Origin: Micromonospora craniellae
Lineage (GTDB): Bacteria > Actinomycetota > Actinomycetes > Mycobacteriales > Micromonosporaceae
DNA length: 64,000 nucleotides
Direction of reading: 5' to 3'
NCBI RefSeq assembly: GCF_014764405.1
Contig: NZ_CP061725.1
Location: forward strand, 1,612,001 to 1,676,000
This document shows positions 52,604 to 61,564 of this stretch, one piece after another. The position numbers and the translations under genes were made by a program. The notes under the pieces were generated by a model. The model did no database searches. It worked only from the letters and a program-made list of their open reading frames with translations, and had not been told where the DNA came from. Positions within the stretch are counted from its first letter, which is position 1; each line of letters opens with the position of its first letter.

Positions 52604-54415
52604 TCAGCGGGAACGACGTGTCTTCGAGGGCGAGGCTGGCGACTTAGGTCTCGCCCGGCTCGGTTCAGAGCTGGCGGAGGTCGCCGCCTTCAGCGACAGC
52701 GATACCCGCTCGCGCGCGATATCGACGTCGAGGATCTGCACGGTGACCGTCTCACCCACGTTGACGACCTCTGACGGGTGCTCGACACGGCGGTCTGCCA
52801 TCTGTGAGATGTGGATCAAGCCGTCGATCTCGCCCAGGGTGACGAAGGCACCGAAAGGCGTCAGGCGCTTCACCGGTCCTGCGATGGTCTGGCCTGCTTC
52901 GAGTTTGCTGAGTGCTGCCCGGCGTCGTTCTGCCCTCGATGGCGCCGTCGGCCGGCGGGCCGCCCGTTCGGTGCCGCTGCTCGGTGCGAGGTGTTGGTTC
53001 GTCTGGGTGGCGTCAGAGCCGGGCCCGGCCTCGGCGCGGTATTTGGCGGGAAGGGTGCCGACCACCTCGACCGCGTGGGCGCATGCCTCGGTCAGGTAGG
53101 TGTCGTAGGCGCGGTCGGTGAGTGCTTGGTCCTGGACGAGTTCGCCGTCGTCTGGGCGGTAGATGCGTGACGGTTCGCCGCGGAATGACAGCCAGTTGAA
53201 GTTGGTGGTGATGTAGTAGCTGTCGCTGATCAGCATTTTCGCTGGGGTGGTGGCGACCCGTACGACGGCGAGGCGGTTGGCGCGGCGGGCGGCGGCGTGC
53301 AGGGCGTCGAGGGCTTCCTGATCGGTTCCGTCGGTGTCGCCGGGGCCCCACACGATCGTCACGTCGACGGTGCGGGCCAGGTTTTCCAGCGCACGGATCC
53401 ACCGGCTGGACGCGACGGCCGTGCGGATCTGTGGGCTGCTGATGATCAGCCGGCGCCGTGAGGTGGCGAGGGCGGCGTCGAGCCAGGCCGGGTGTTCGTA
53501 CACGCCCAACCAGCGAATCGCCGCCTGGTTTAAGGCGGCATTCCCACCGTCACCGTCCGGATCGTCTCCGGCGGCTTGGAGGGCGAGGACTTCGGCTTTG
53601 CTCAGCCGCTTGCCGGGGTCGGTGACGGGTGCGTGGGGGTGTTCGACCGGTGCGGCCGATAGCCGCAGGCGTTCGACGGCACCGATGTTCTCCAGCGCGG
53701 CGGTGTGCGGTTCGCTCCACTTGCCGTCGACGTCGACGCCGAGGCGTATCTGGCGGGTCTCGTCGTCGGTGAAGACGAGCAGGATGGCGTCGTGGTAGAA
53801 GTTGCGGTTCTCGATAACGCCGCTGATCCCGAGCAGGCGTGCCCCGTCGCGGCTGCGCGGGTCCAGGGTGCTGGTAAGCGCGGCGAGGCTGAGGTCGACG
53901 ACGCGGACCGGCATGCTGCTCGCCGGTGGCAGCAGGAGGCGCCCGGGATCAGCTTTCGCTTGGTTGGAGCGGCGTAGGGAGTTGCGTCGCCAGTCGGTTA
54001 CGGTGCCGGTGAGGCGGTCGTAGACGACCGGCATGGTGGTGGACATCGGGCGGCGTAGCTGGGCGTCGCGGGCGGCTTCCTGCCCGGCGGGCAGCAGCTG
54101 CAGGCGCCGCAGACCGCCGTCGGCGGGTGGCTGATAGGTGATGTACTCGGCGAGGAGGAGTCCGGCGACGGCGCGGCCGGTGTCGCCGTCGTTGAGACCG
54201 AGAAACAGTTGCAGGTCTTCGACGGTGTCGATGCCGCCGAGCAGGGCGCGCAGGGTGTACTTCTGGCCGGCTTCGAGGTCTTCGGACTGCTCAACCAGAA
54301 CGTCGACAGTCAGCACGGAGGCGGGGATGGCGCACGGCTCCGCGGCGAGCAGGGTGTGTCCCGGCAGTGCGTGGGCGTGGCGGCGTGCGGCGTCGGCGAA
54401 GATGTCGCGGCTCAC
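52604..54415 (-). CDS. PLD-like domain protein with C-terminal S1 RNA-binding domain
   Basis: A 603-residue protein from GTG 54415, overlapping the kinase-helicase stop (GTGA). The middle (about residues 310-440) is phospholipase D-like: RRLIISSPQIRTAVASSRWI, VDVTIVWGPGDTDG, then KMLISDSYYITTNFNWLSFR. In PLD enzymes the second block starts H-x-K; here it reads T-P-A-K, so the catalytic His is missing. Residues 508-585 are an S1 domain (GPVKRLTPFGAFVTLGEIDG, LIHISQMADRRVEHPSEVVN), which binds single-stranded RNA. The first 300 residues are unassigned. Partner of the upstream helicase; a nucleic-acid-sensing role is inferred. Confidence 0.75.
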   Translation of the reverse strand: MSRDIFADAARRHAHALPGHTLLAAEPCAIPASVLTVDVLVEQSEDLEAGQKYTLRALLGGIDTVEDLQLFLGLNDGDTGRAVAGLLLAEYITYQPPADGGLRRLQLLPAGQEAARDAQLRRPMSTTMPVVYDRLTGTVTDWRRNSLRRSNQAKADPGRLLLPPASSMPVRVVDLSLAALTSTLDPRSRDGARLLGISGVIENRNFYHDAILLVFTDDETRQIRLGVDVDGKWSEPHTAALENIGAVERLRLSAAPVEHPHAPVTDPGKRLSKAEVLALQAAGDDPDGDGGNAALNQAAIRWLGVYEHPAWLDAALATSRRRLIISSPQIRTAVASSRWIRALENLARTVDVTIVWGPGDTDGTDQEALDALHAAARRANRLAVVRVATTPAKMLISDSYYITTNFNWLSFRGEPSRIYRPDDGELVQDQALTDRAYDTYLTEACAHAVEVVGTLPAKYRAEAGPGSDATQTNQHLAPSSGTERAARRPTAPSRAERRRAALSKLEAGQTIAGPVKRLTPFGAFVTLGEIDGLIHISQMADRRVEHPSEVVNVGETVTVQILDVDIARERVSLSLKAATSASSEPSRARPKSPASPSKTRRSR

Positions 54416-57400
54416 AGGTACTGCACCCTTCCTCCGGTGGTCGTGATGTGGGTGAGTACCCGGTTGAGGGGGCCTTGTTTGCTGCTGCAGAACTCGGAGT
54501 CGCCGACGATCCAGAGCAGTTCCCGGGCGCGGGACAGGGCCACGTTGACGCGGCCCTCGTATCGATCGGCGAGGAAGCCGAGTTCGCCGCTGAGGTTGCT
54601 GCGGGTGACAGAGAAGATGACCACGTCGGCTTCGCGTCCTTGGACCGCGTCCACGGTTTTGACCTGCACGGTGACGTGCCGCAGGGTGAGGCGCCGGAGC
54701 GCGCGTTCGATCTCGGTGCATTGCCGGCGGTATCCGGTGAGGATCAGTACTTCCAGCTTGCCGCCGTCGGTGCGGGCGTACTTGCCGGCGCGGACGTCCG
54801 TGTCGAGGCGCGCGACGAGTCCGGCGACTTTCTTCGCCTCAAGCTTGTTCGACGTGCTCGCGCTTCCGGCGTGGCGGGCGTCCTCGTGGCGATTCGTGCG
54901 TCGGCTGGTGGAGAACCACACAAGCCGGTCGCTGTCGTTAACCGACTCGGGCGCGAGGACCGGTACAGGGTCGTGCACGAGGGTGCCGCTGTAGAAGACC
55001 TGAGAGATCAGCTCACCAATTGGTTGGGCCATGCGGTGCTGGGTGACCAGACTGGCCGTGCAGGCTGGCGGTGCCTCACCGAGCAGGATGTCAAACAGCG
55101 ACGAGGTGAGGAACATCTTGTCCAAGTCGAAGGTCTCGACCAGGTCACGATGCTCGAACACCTCCTCCACCATGGGCGGGAGCTGCTTGGTGTCGCCCAC
55201 CATCACCCACCGCTTGGCCCGGGTCATCGGCACCAGCAGTTCAGGGGCGGTCGCCCGCGATGCCTCGTCGATGATGCACAGATCGAACTGCATGTTCTGG
55301 ATGTGCGGGTTGGCCAAGAAGCCCATGCACGTTCCGGCGACCACGCTCTGAGTGGGAAGGAACATCGGTTCAGCCGTCTGCGGGTCGTTGAGGCTGGCCA
55401 GCCAGTCGCCTTGGGTCCGCAGCAGTTCCCGCAGCCGCGGCCCGGCGCCGGGCGCGTCCAGCAGGCCGGCGACGAGCTTCTCCAGCTCCGGCTCCCCCAA
55501 GTCGTCCGGCACGGTGACCTCAAGGGCCCTGGCCGCGGTGCGGACTTCAGCGGCGGCGGTGTCGGCGCGCTCGACGGCGCGCAGATAGTCCGCCAGCAGC
55601 TCGGCACGTTCCTCGGACAGGTCTTCGTTGTCGAGCCGGTCGTCGTCATCAAGCGGGCCAAGCAGCTCGGCGATCTCGGTCTTCTGCCGCAGGGTGGCCA
55701 AGGCTTCCTCGACAAGAAGTGCCAGGGACAGATGGTCGACCTGTAGACCCTCGCGATCGGCCAACGCGGCCATGCCGGCGCGGGCGCGAGCGCGAATTTC
55801 GTCCGCCCATGCGCGCAGCTTGTTCGACAGCAGTAGGTGGGCGGCGTCCGGGTCAACGTTGTCGTCGCGGCTCGACAGACGCACGACCGAGGTGACGCCG
55901 GAGCGGTACAGCCGAGTGACCGCGTTGTCGATCGCGACGTGCATCTGACTGACCAGCAGGACCTTATCGCCAGGGCGTGCGGCGAGGTGCTGGTGAACGA
56001 GTTCGGCGATGAACGAGGTTTTGCCCGTGCCGGGGGGACCTTGGACGAGAAACAGGTCCGGTGAGCCGAGCGCGTGCGCGACGGCGATTTTCTTGTCATC
56101 GTCGAAGTCCGGGCGCAGCGGCTCGAACGCCACCGGCTCCGGCGCGCTCGCCACTGACGGATCCAGCACCAGCTCGCGCAGGTGCGGGCGGGCGGAGCTG
56201 CCGTCGCGCAGGGCGGCGAGCGCGGTCTTCTGCCGGCGGATCGCGGCCTGGGACGGGGTGCGGTCTCGCACCAGCACCCCGTGGAAAGGCAGATCGACGC
56301 CGGGTCGGGTCGCCCGCACCGTGATGTCCGTACCGTCGACCTCGGCGATCGTCACCGCAACGCCCCGCATCGCGGGTTCGTCGACGGGGCGGGCCATGCG
56401 CTCCTGGTCAAGGAACGCGCCGGTCAGCGGAGTCGTCGTCTGCACATCGAACAGGACGCCGTCGCGGCTGACCCGGGTGTAGGTGATGGGTTCCTCAAGG
56501 CGCTTCTCCAGCGCTTCCTTGGCCTCGATCAGCTGTGACCAGTTGGTCAGCCGTGCCTGCTTGAAGGTGTCGCTGTGGCGATCACCCGCGTCTTGGACAG
56601 CCTTTTCCAGCAGCAGACGCAGCTCGTCAGCGGCTGCGGCGGCTCTCTGCGGGTTTGTCGACCGTAGCGTCGTCCAGGTGAGGTCGCGGCTGTCCAGGAC
56701 GACCGCTTCGTCTTTGTGGCGCCAGCGTTCGAGCTCGTCGAAGTCCTTGATCTCAGCGCGGGTACAGAGCAGCTGGTGGCGATTCTTGAAGACCAGCACC
56801 AACTCGACCTGGTCCCCTACAAGGCGGAACTCGTCGGCGGTAAGCACCATGCGCCCGGCGATGTTCTTTAGCCGGGGTAGTACGTAGGTAGCCGCGCCGA
56901 GCAGCCCCGCGATGACGTTGTCGGCAGAGCGGCCCTCACCGGCCTCCTCCAGCGATCGGCGCGCTGTACCAGACAGCTCGAACGACAGCACCTTCTGGTC
57001 GTGCCAGTTCTCGCTGCGCGCCGCCTGAATGGCCTGCAGCTCGAGGTAGAACTGCTGTCCGTCGGCCGGCCGCTTCGCCGCATCGACGCTCAGGCAGCGT
57101 CGCAGCAGCGCCAGGACAGCGGGCGGCAGGTCGGCCTCATCGAGCGCGCGGGCGATGTCTGGCAGGTCACGTAGCTCCCAGCCGGTGACGCATTGCAGCA
57201 GCGTCGCGGCCAGACTGTAGACGTCGAACCTGGTCGAGCCACGCGAGGCCAAATCCGGTGGTGCCCAGGGCGCGCTGGTCATCCCGGCAACCGTCGCGTC
57301 GGTTGCGCCCGCGAGTTGGTCCTTGATCTTGCTCAGGGCAAAGTCGGCGATCAGCGGCTTCTCGCCGTCCCACAGCACGTTGCTGGGCTTGATGTCGCGG

Positions 57401-57798
57401 TGCAGCACCGCCATCGAGTGTGCGTGCGCCAACGCCGACGCCAACGGCAGCGCGACAACCTCAGCAACATCGTCCCAGCCCGGCGTCTCGGGCGCGGTTG
57501 CCACCAGCCAATTCTGGAGCGACACCGGCACCCAGCTGAGCACGACGTAGTACACGCCGGCGCCGTGGTCGGTGCCGCTGTCCAGCAGCGACACGATGTT
57601 CGGGTGGTCCAGCTTGTGGTGCGCCGCGGTCTCCCGCTCGAAGTAGATGCGGTAGATCTCATCCGAGGTGGCGGGAACCAGCTTCACCGCCACGTGCCTG
57701 CCGCCCTGATGCAAGTCGGCGGCTTCGAAGACCTCTGCCTGACCACCAACACGACGTGTGTTCGCAATCTCGGCATACCGCCCGGCGATCAGACGCAC
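54412..57798 (-). CDS. serine/threonine kinase-SF1 helicase fusion protein
   Basis: An 1128-residue protein. GGAAGGAG eight bases before GTG 57798 sets the start. Residues 1-270 are a protein kinase: VGGQAEVFEAADL (glycine loop), HVAVKLVPA (Lys), LHRDIKPSNVLWDG (catalytic loop), IADFALSK (DFG is DFA), DVYSLAATLL. Residues about 545-1120 are a UPF1-like SF1 helicase: VQGPPGTGKTSFIAELVHQH (motif I), CIIDEASRATAPELL (motif II), MVGDTKQLPPMVEEV (motif III), VKTVDAVQGREADVVIFSVT (motif V) and VNVALSRARELLWIVGD (motif VI). It is coupled to the PLD/S1 gene. Intact amid IS-damaged neighbours; probably an antiphage or nucleic-acid-response protein, which is inference. Confidence 0.88.
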   Translation of the reverse strand: MRLIAGRYAEIANTRRVGGQAEVFEAADLHQGGRHVAVKLVPATSDEIYRIYFERETAAHHKLDHPNIVSLLDSGTDHGAGVYYVVLSWVPVSLQNWLVATAPETPGWDDVAEVVALPLASALAHAHSMAVLHRDIKPSNVLWDGEKPLIADFALSKIKDQLAGATDATVAGMTSAPWAPPDLASRGSTRFDVYSLAATLLQCVTGWELRDLPDIARALDEADLPPAVLALLRRCLSVDAAKRPADGQQFYLELQAIQAARSENWHDQKVLSFELSGTARRSLEEAGEGRSADNVIAGLLGAATYVLPRLKNIAGRMVLTADEFRLVGDQVELVLVFKNRHQLLCTRAEIKDFDELERWRHKDEAVVLDSRDLTWTTLRSTNPQRAAAAADELRLLLEKAVQDAGDRHSDTFKQARLTNWSQLIEAKEALEKRLEEPITYTRVSRDGVLFDVQTTTPLTGAFLDQERMARPVDEPAMRGVAVTIAEVDGTDITVRATRPGVDLPFHGVLVRDRTPSQAAIRRQKTALAALRDGSSARPHLRELVLDPSVASAPEPVAFEPLRPDFDDDKKIAVAHALGSPDLFLVQGPPGTGKTSFIAELVHQHLAARPGDKVLLVSQMHVAIDNAVTRLYRSGVTSVVRLSSRDDNVDPDAAHLLLSNKLRAWADEIRARARAGMAALADREGLQVDHLSLALLVEEALATLRQKTEIAELLGPLDDDDRLDNEDLSEERAELLADYLRAVERADTAAAEVRTAARALEVTVPDDLGEPELEKLVAGLLDAPGAGPRLRELLRTQGDWLASLNDPQTAEPMFLPTQSVVAGTCMGFLANPHIQNMQFDLCIIDEASRATAPELLVPMTRAKRWVMVGDTKQLPPMVEEVFEHRDLVETFDLDKMFLTSSLFDILLGEAPPACTASLVTQHRMAQPIGELISQVFYSGTLVHDPVPVLAPESVNDSDRLVWFSTSRRTNRHEDARHAGSASTSNKLEAKKVAGLVARLDTDVRAGKYARTDGGKLEVLILTGYRRQCTEIERALRRLTLRHVTVQVKTVDAVQGREADVVIFSVTRSNLSGELGFLADRYEGRVNVALSRARELLWIVGDSEFCSSKQGPLNRVLTHITTTGGRVQYL

Positions 57799-57992
57799 CG
57801 CCCACGCTCCTTCCAGGAACGACCTGTTCGTGCGGACCGGCCGCTCAGGATACTGGACCACGGAGCCAGCGCTCGAGAACGCCGAGCGGCATCCGAGGCC
57901 TTCGGGAAGAGCGGGCAACAGTCTGCCGCCGGTGACCTGCCCGCCGCTGGCCGGAACCTGTCAAGTCAACTGAGACAATTTCTTGATTTTGT

Positions 57993-59009
57993 TTAGCTTT
58001 GTGCTGGTGGAAGAGGGGCTCCGGCCGAGGTCACGGCCTGTTCCGGGTGGCTGTTGTCGGGTTTGTTGATCCATGCCCGGTCCGGTAGCTGGGGTGGTTG
58101 GGGACGGCGGCGTCCGAACCGTTCGGGATGTGCGGCCCAGGCGGCGTCGAGGGTGCGTTGCCGCTGTTCACGGATCTGTCCGGCGGTGCCGTGGTGGACC
58201 GATGCCGGGGTGTGCAGGCCGATCCCGGAGTGCCGGTGTTCGTGGTTGTAGTAGCTGTAGAACGCTTCGCAGTGCTGTCGGGCGTGCTGGATCGATCCGA
58301 ACCGCTCTGGGAACGTGGGGTCGTACTTGAGTGTCTTGAAGCTGGCCTCGATGTACGGGTTGTCGTTGGAGGTCTTGGGCCGGCTGTGGCTGCGGCCGAT
58401 TTTGAGATCGGTCAGCAGCTGGGTGACGGTCTTGCTGGTCATCGCGGCGCCGCGGTCGGCGTGCACGGTCAGCTGATCGGGGTTCACGCGTTCGCGGGCG
58501 GCGGCGTCGGCGATCAGCGCTTCGGCGAGTTGGCCGTCCTCGTGGGCGGCGACCATGTGCCCGACGACGTAGCGGGACCAGATGTCGATCACCGTGTAAA
58601 GGTGGAACCAGACGCCCTTGACCGGGCCGCGCAGCTTCGTGATGTCCCACGACCACACCTGATTCGCGGCGTCGGCGACCAGTTCGGGTTTGGTCCGGGC
58701 CGGATGGGTGGCCTGGCTGCGGCGTTCGCCGGTCTGCCCGGCGGCCCGCAGAATCCGGTACATCGTGGACTCCGAGCACCACCAGCGGCCCTCGTCGAGT
58801 TCGCGGGCCCACACCTGCGCCGGGGCCAGATCCACGTATGGCGGGCTGTTGAGCAGGTCCAGGACCTGCCGGCGTTCAGGCTCGGTCAGCGCGGACGGCG
58901 GCGGCTTACGCGGTGCTCTCGGCCGGGAGACCAGCGGCGGGGCACTACGGCGATACAGCGTCGCCCTGGACAGGCCGGTCAGCCGGCACGCGGGCGCGAT
59001 GCCCCACAA
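57993..59009 (-). CDS. IS3-family transposase OrfB
   Basis: A 338-residue integrase-core protein: WSWDITKLRGPVKGVWFHLY (first Asp), TVHADRGAAMTSKTVTQLLT (second Asp), SNDNPYIEASFKTLKYDPTF (Glu), and HEHRHSGIGLHTPASVHHGT near the end. It is clearly related to the OrfB at 34320-35324 but a separate element by sequence. It begins 5 bases after the orfA stop. Confidence 0.93.
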   Translation of the reverse strand: MWGIAPACRLTGLSRATLYRRSAPPLVSRPRAPRKPPPSALTEPERRQVLDLLNSPPYVDLAPAQVWARELDEGRWWCSESTMYRILRAAGQTGERRSQATHPARTKPELVADAANQVWSWDITKLRGPVKGVWFHLYTVIDIWSRYVVGHMVAAHEDGQLAEALIADAAARERVNPDQLTVHADRGAAMTSKTVTQLLTDLKIGRSHSRPKTSNDNPYIEASFKTLKYDPTFPERFGSIQHARQHCEAFYSYYNHEHRHSGIGLHTPASVHHGTAGQIREQRQRTLDAAWAAHPERFGRRRPQPPQLPDRAWINKPDNSHPEQAVTSAGAPLPPAQS

Positions 59010-59014
59010 CGGCG

Positions 59015-59446
59015 TCAGCGCCGCCTGCGCCTCGGCGAGGACGAGTTCGGCATCGCCACGGCATCCGCGCTCTCGGAGAGCAGTTCCAAGAGCGCGTGAG
59101 CTTTTCCCATGATCGACAACGCGGTCTGGGTCTTGTTCAACTCGGCCTGCAGGCGGGCGTTCTCCCGCTGAAGACGGGAAAGTTCAGCGTTCTCGGCCTT
59201 CTTCGCCGCCCGCGCAGCCGATTGCCGCCGGTCCGTCAGGCCGGCCGCGGCTCCGGCATCCCGCGCCTTGCGCCAGTCGAGAAGGTGTGAACCGTACAGC
59301 CGTTCCCGGCGCAGAATCGCCCCGCGAGCCGCCGCATCCGGCGCCGACTCGTACTCGTCCAGAATCCTCGCCTTGAACTCCGCGGTGAATGTCCGCCGCT
59401 GGGGCCGGGCGTCCGGATCCAGACTCTCATGGGGCCTCGACGTCAT
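59015..59446 (-). CDS. IS3-family transposase OrfA
   Basis: A 143-residue helix-turn-helix protein: RRTFTAEFKARILDEYESAP opens the DNA-binding domain, and NAELSRLQRENARLQAELNK forms a leucine zipper. The C-terminal TQTALSIMGKAHALLELLSE matches the orfA of the related element. The start at ATG 59446 is 74 bases inside the element. Confidence 0.9.
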   Translation of the reverse strand: MTSRPHESLDPDARPQRRTFTAEFKARILDEYESAPDAAARGAILRRERLYGSHLLDWRKARDAGAAAGLTDRRQSAARAAKKAENAELSRLQRENARLQAELNKTQTALSIMGKAHALLELLSESADAVAMPNSSSPRRRRR

Positions 59447-59520
59447 GCTGATGTGCTCTCCTCAGGGCCGTCCAGGAAGAGTATCCCCTGGTAGACGGGC
59501 TGTCTCACATCAGCGTGACA

Positions 59521-59692
59521 GGGAGGGGCCTGCGTCGTCGGGGCAGGTGAAGTCGATCAGTGTCCACTGGGCGGGCTGGTCGCCGGTGGCGTTCCAGGCG
59601 GGAAGGCGGTGAATACGCCGCAACGTCAACGGCACGTCGATCGTGGCGTTCAGGGCCAGGCTCTCGACGACAAGGGCGCCCACGATAGGCAA
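59521..59692 (-). pseudogene. 5' fragment of a small hypothetical gene cut by the IS3 element
   Basis: A minus-strand frame from TTG 59692 reads IVGALVVESLALNATIDVPL, TLRRIHRLPAWNATG, QPAQWTLIDFTCPDDAGPSL and runs into the IS end. The text resembles the start of a common small actinobacterial protein family (W-T-L-I-D-F region) that I cannot name. The 3' part is not found beyond the element, so the flank has been lost. Nothing is seen between 59693 and 59907. Confidence 0.45.
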
Positions 59693-59907
59693 GAGGAGTC
59701 ACCACCTGCGTTCTGGTGGCTAGGGCAGCAGCCAACCTAGTCGCCTCGAACGAGTGTTCCAATTAGGGTTTGGCGTGTCGGAGCGTCGCCCCTCTTTGGC
59801 ACGATGATGTTCGGGCAAATGCACGGTAGCCGTGGACGCGTTCCGCAGTCCCCCGGCAGAACCCCCAGGCTTCGGGCTGGTGCTGTCTGCCTCCCGGTAC
59901 CAGACAA

Positions 59908-60066
59908 TCAGCTGATGCTGTGCTGAGTGTCGGGGACCTGAGGCAGCCAGGTGACCGCGTCGTCGCGGAAGGACTGGTTGACCGGGACGAGAAGGGGATC
60001 GTCCTGGTCGTCCAAGGCGGTGAGGTTGATGCCGATGAGCGTGTCGCCGTAGTCGAACGCCGCCAC
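59908..60066 (-). CDS. small hypothetical protein (52 residues)
   Basis: A frame from GTG 60066 with varied, protein-like composition: AAFDYGDTLIGINLTALDDQ and NQSFRDDAVTWLPQVPDTQH. The frame is open upstream into the exonuclease gene, whose stop is at 60105, so it could also be the tail of a frameshifted gene. No strong ribosome site. It would be the last gene of the minus-strand operon. Confidence 0.3.
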   Translation of the reverse strand: MAAFDYGDTLIGINLTALDDQDDPLLVPVNQSFRDDAVTWLPQVPDTQHSIS

Positions 60067-60104
60067 CGGGCTGCCGCAGAACTTCGGGCCGGCCGGATCG
60101 GGCG

Positions 60105-60929
60105 TTACCAGAGGTGGAGTTGGTCGAGGAGGTGGGCTGCGCGGGGCAGGGGCGCGGTGGGCTGGCCGGTGATCAGCGTGTCGGGGAGTGGGATGTCGGT
60201 ACGTAGGCGGATGGCGTCGCGCCAAGCGAGCAGCTGGGTCCACTGGTGGGTGATGGGGTGGCAGCGTGGGTTGCGGAGTCGGGGGCTGTCGGGGAGTTGG
60301 TCGAGGTGCCAGCCGTCGGTGAGGAGGTTGGCAGCGGTGGTGGGACCGATGCCGCGGATGCCGGGAATGTTGTCGGCGGGGTCGCCGGTGAGTGCCCGGC
60401 AGTCCGGCCATTGGCAGGGGTGGATGCAATAGCGGTGGTGGATGTCGGCGGCGGTAATGAAGGTGCGGCGTGGGGTGAGGACAGTGACGGTGGGCTGTAG
60501 GAGTTGGTAGAAGTCCCGGTCGCTGGAGTAGCAGACGACGGATCGGCCCGCATGGACGGCGCTGGTGGTGGCGGTGGCGATGACGTCGTCGGCTTCCATC
60601 TGGTCGATCTCTGTCCAGCGGACGGCCGCGGCGTCGAGCGCCCGCTTGACGTCGGGCAGCGACGCGATGGGGGTGTGGTCGGCACCAGCCCGGTTCGCCT
60701 TGTAACCAGGCACGGCGGCGGCGCGCCGGGCGGCGGCGTGTTCGCCGTCGAAGACGACGACGAGTTCGTGGTCGGGTGCGTGAAGGCGGTGGGCTTTGCG
60801 CATGAGGGCGAGAAACCCGAACACGCCCGTCAGGTCGCGGGTCTTGTCGCGGCTGGTGATCCGGGCAGGGAACCCGAACCAAGCGCGGTAGAGCAGTTGG
60901 TGCCCGTCGACGAGGAACAACCCGGTCAC
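60105..60929 (-). CDS. 5'-3' exonuclease (flap endonuclease/PolA N-terminal type)
   Basis: A 274-residue FEN-type nuclease from GTG 60929, with GGGAGG five bases upstream and a 4-base overlap with the nucleotidyltransferase gene; a longer frame upstream is rejected. Metal-binding motifs are GLFLVDGHQLLYRAWFGFPA (first Asp), VVVFDGEH, IDQMEADDVIATA (paired acids), VVCYSSDRDFYQLLQ and LTGDPADNIPGIRGIGPTTA (helix-hairpin-helix). It would trim 5' flaps or RNA ends. A stand-alone copy in an operon with a nucleotidyltransferase and a kinase-domain protein is unusual. Confidence 0.9.
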   Translation of the reverse strand: MTGLFLVDGHQLLYRAWFGFPARITSRDKTRDLTGVFGFLALMRKAHRLHAPDHELVVVFDGEHAAARRAAAVPGYKANRAGADHTPIASLPDVKRALDAAAVRWTEIDQMEADDVIATATTSAVHAGRSVVCYSSDRDFYQLLQPTVTVLTPRRTFITAADIHHRYCIHPCQWPDCRALTGDPADNIPGIRGIGPTTAANLLTDGWHLDQLPDSPRLRNPRCHPITHQWTQLLAWRDAIRLRTDIPLPDTLITGQPTAPLPRAAHLLDQLHLW

Positions 60930-61564
60930 CGGTCCTCCCTGTGGGCGGGAGGGCTGGTGATGACGCGGACTCCCGGCCACCGCTGCGCCGGCTGGTGGCG
61001 GGAAAGCCGCTCGTAGGAGGTTTGTTCGCTGACTCGGGTGGGATTGCGTCGCCACACGCCATCGAGAAGATCATCAAGGCTATGCGGCGCACAGACCTCG
61101 ATGTGATTGTCGGGGTCGAGGTGGATCGCGACGGCGGTGGCGTACTCGGGCCAGGTCGCGACCGCCTCGGCGATGCCGCGAAACGGTGGGACCGGCGGCC
61201 CGCCGAACCGGTGCGGGTACCAGGTGTGCACGGCGGCCTGGTTCTTCGCCTCCCACGGCACGCCCGGTTCGATCGTGGCCAGCCGGGCGGTGGCCCGATC
61301 GTCGTTGTCCCGGCTCAGGTCGGCAGGGTCGAAGAACGCAACGTCGACATCCTGCACCGTACGCAGGTCAAACCCGGTGCCGTAGCGGCGTCCCCAGATC
61401 AGGTCGCGCAGGACACCCGCGCCTATCCACGCGTCGGGCAGCCCCGAGTCCCGCACCACGGTCAGCGCCCGCATCAGCGGCACGTTGGCCCTGACCAACT
61501 CCCGCAACTCGCTACCGCGCCTAACGTCTGCCGGGTCCGCCCAGCCGGCGGGCAGCGTCGTCAT
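60926..61564 (-). CDS. nucleotidyltransferase family protein (NTP_transf_6/DUF925-like)
   Basis: A 212-residue protein. WIGAGVLRDLIWGRRYGTGF near residue 45 is the G-x-[GA]-x-[LV]-R-D hallmark, and VQDVDVAFFDPADLS near residue 70 supplies the acidic pair of the nucleotidyltransferase fold. HTWYPHRFGGPPVPPFRGIA and VCAPHSLDDLLDGVWRRNP are further conserved blocks of this bacterial family, whose substrate is not known. It overlaps the TSCPD-like gene and the exonuclease gene by 4 bases each. Confidence 0.82.
   Translation of the reverse strand: MTTLPAGWADPADVRRGSELRELVRANVPLMRALTVVRDSGLPDAWIGAGVLRDLIWGRRYGTGFDLRTVQDVDVAFFDPADLSRDNDDRATARLATIEPGVPWEAKNQAAVHTWYPHRFGGPPVPPFRGIAEAVATWPEYATAVAIHLDPDNHIEVCAPHSLDDLLDGVWRRNPTRVSEQTSYERLSRHQPAQRWPGVRVITSPPAHREDR

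Larger units (their letters stand above)
57959..59520 (-). mobile_element. IS3-family insertion sequence upstream of the kinase-helicase gene
   Basis: The ends read TGTCAAGTCAACTGAGACA (57959) and TGTCACGCTGATGTGAGACA (complement from 59520). No target duplication is evident (GGAACC before, GGGAGG after). It lies 160 bases upstream of the kinase-helicase start and cuts a small gene on its other side. Length is 1562 bp. Confidence 0.85.
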
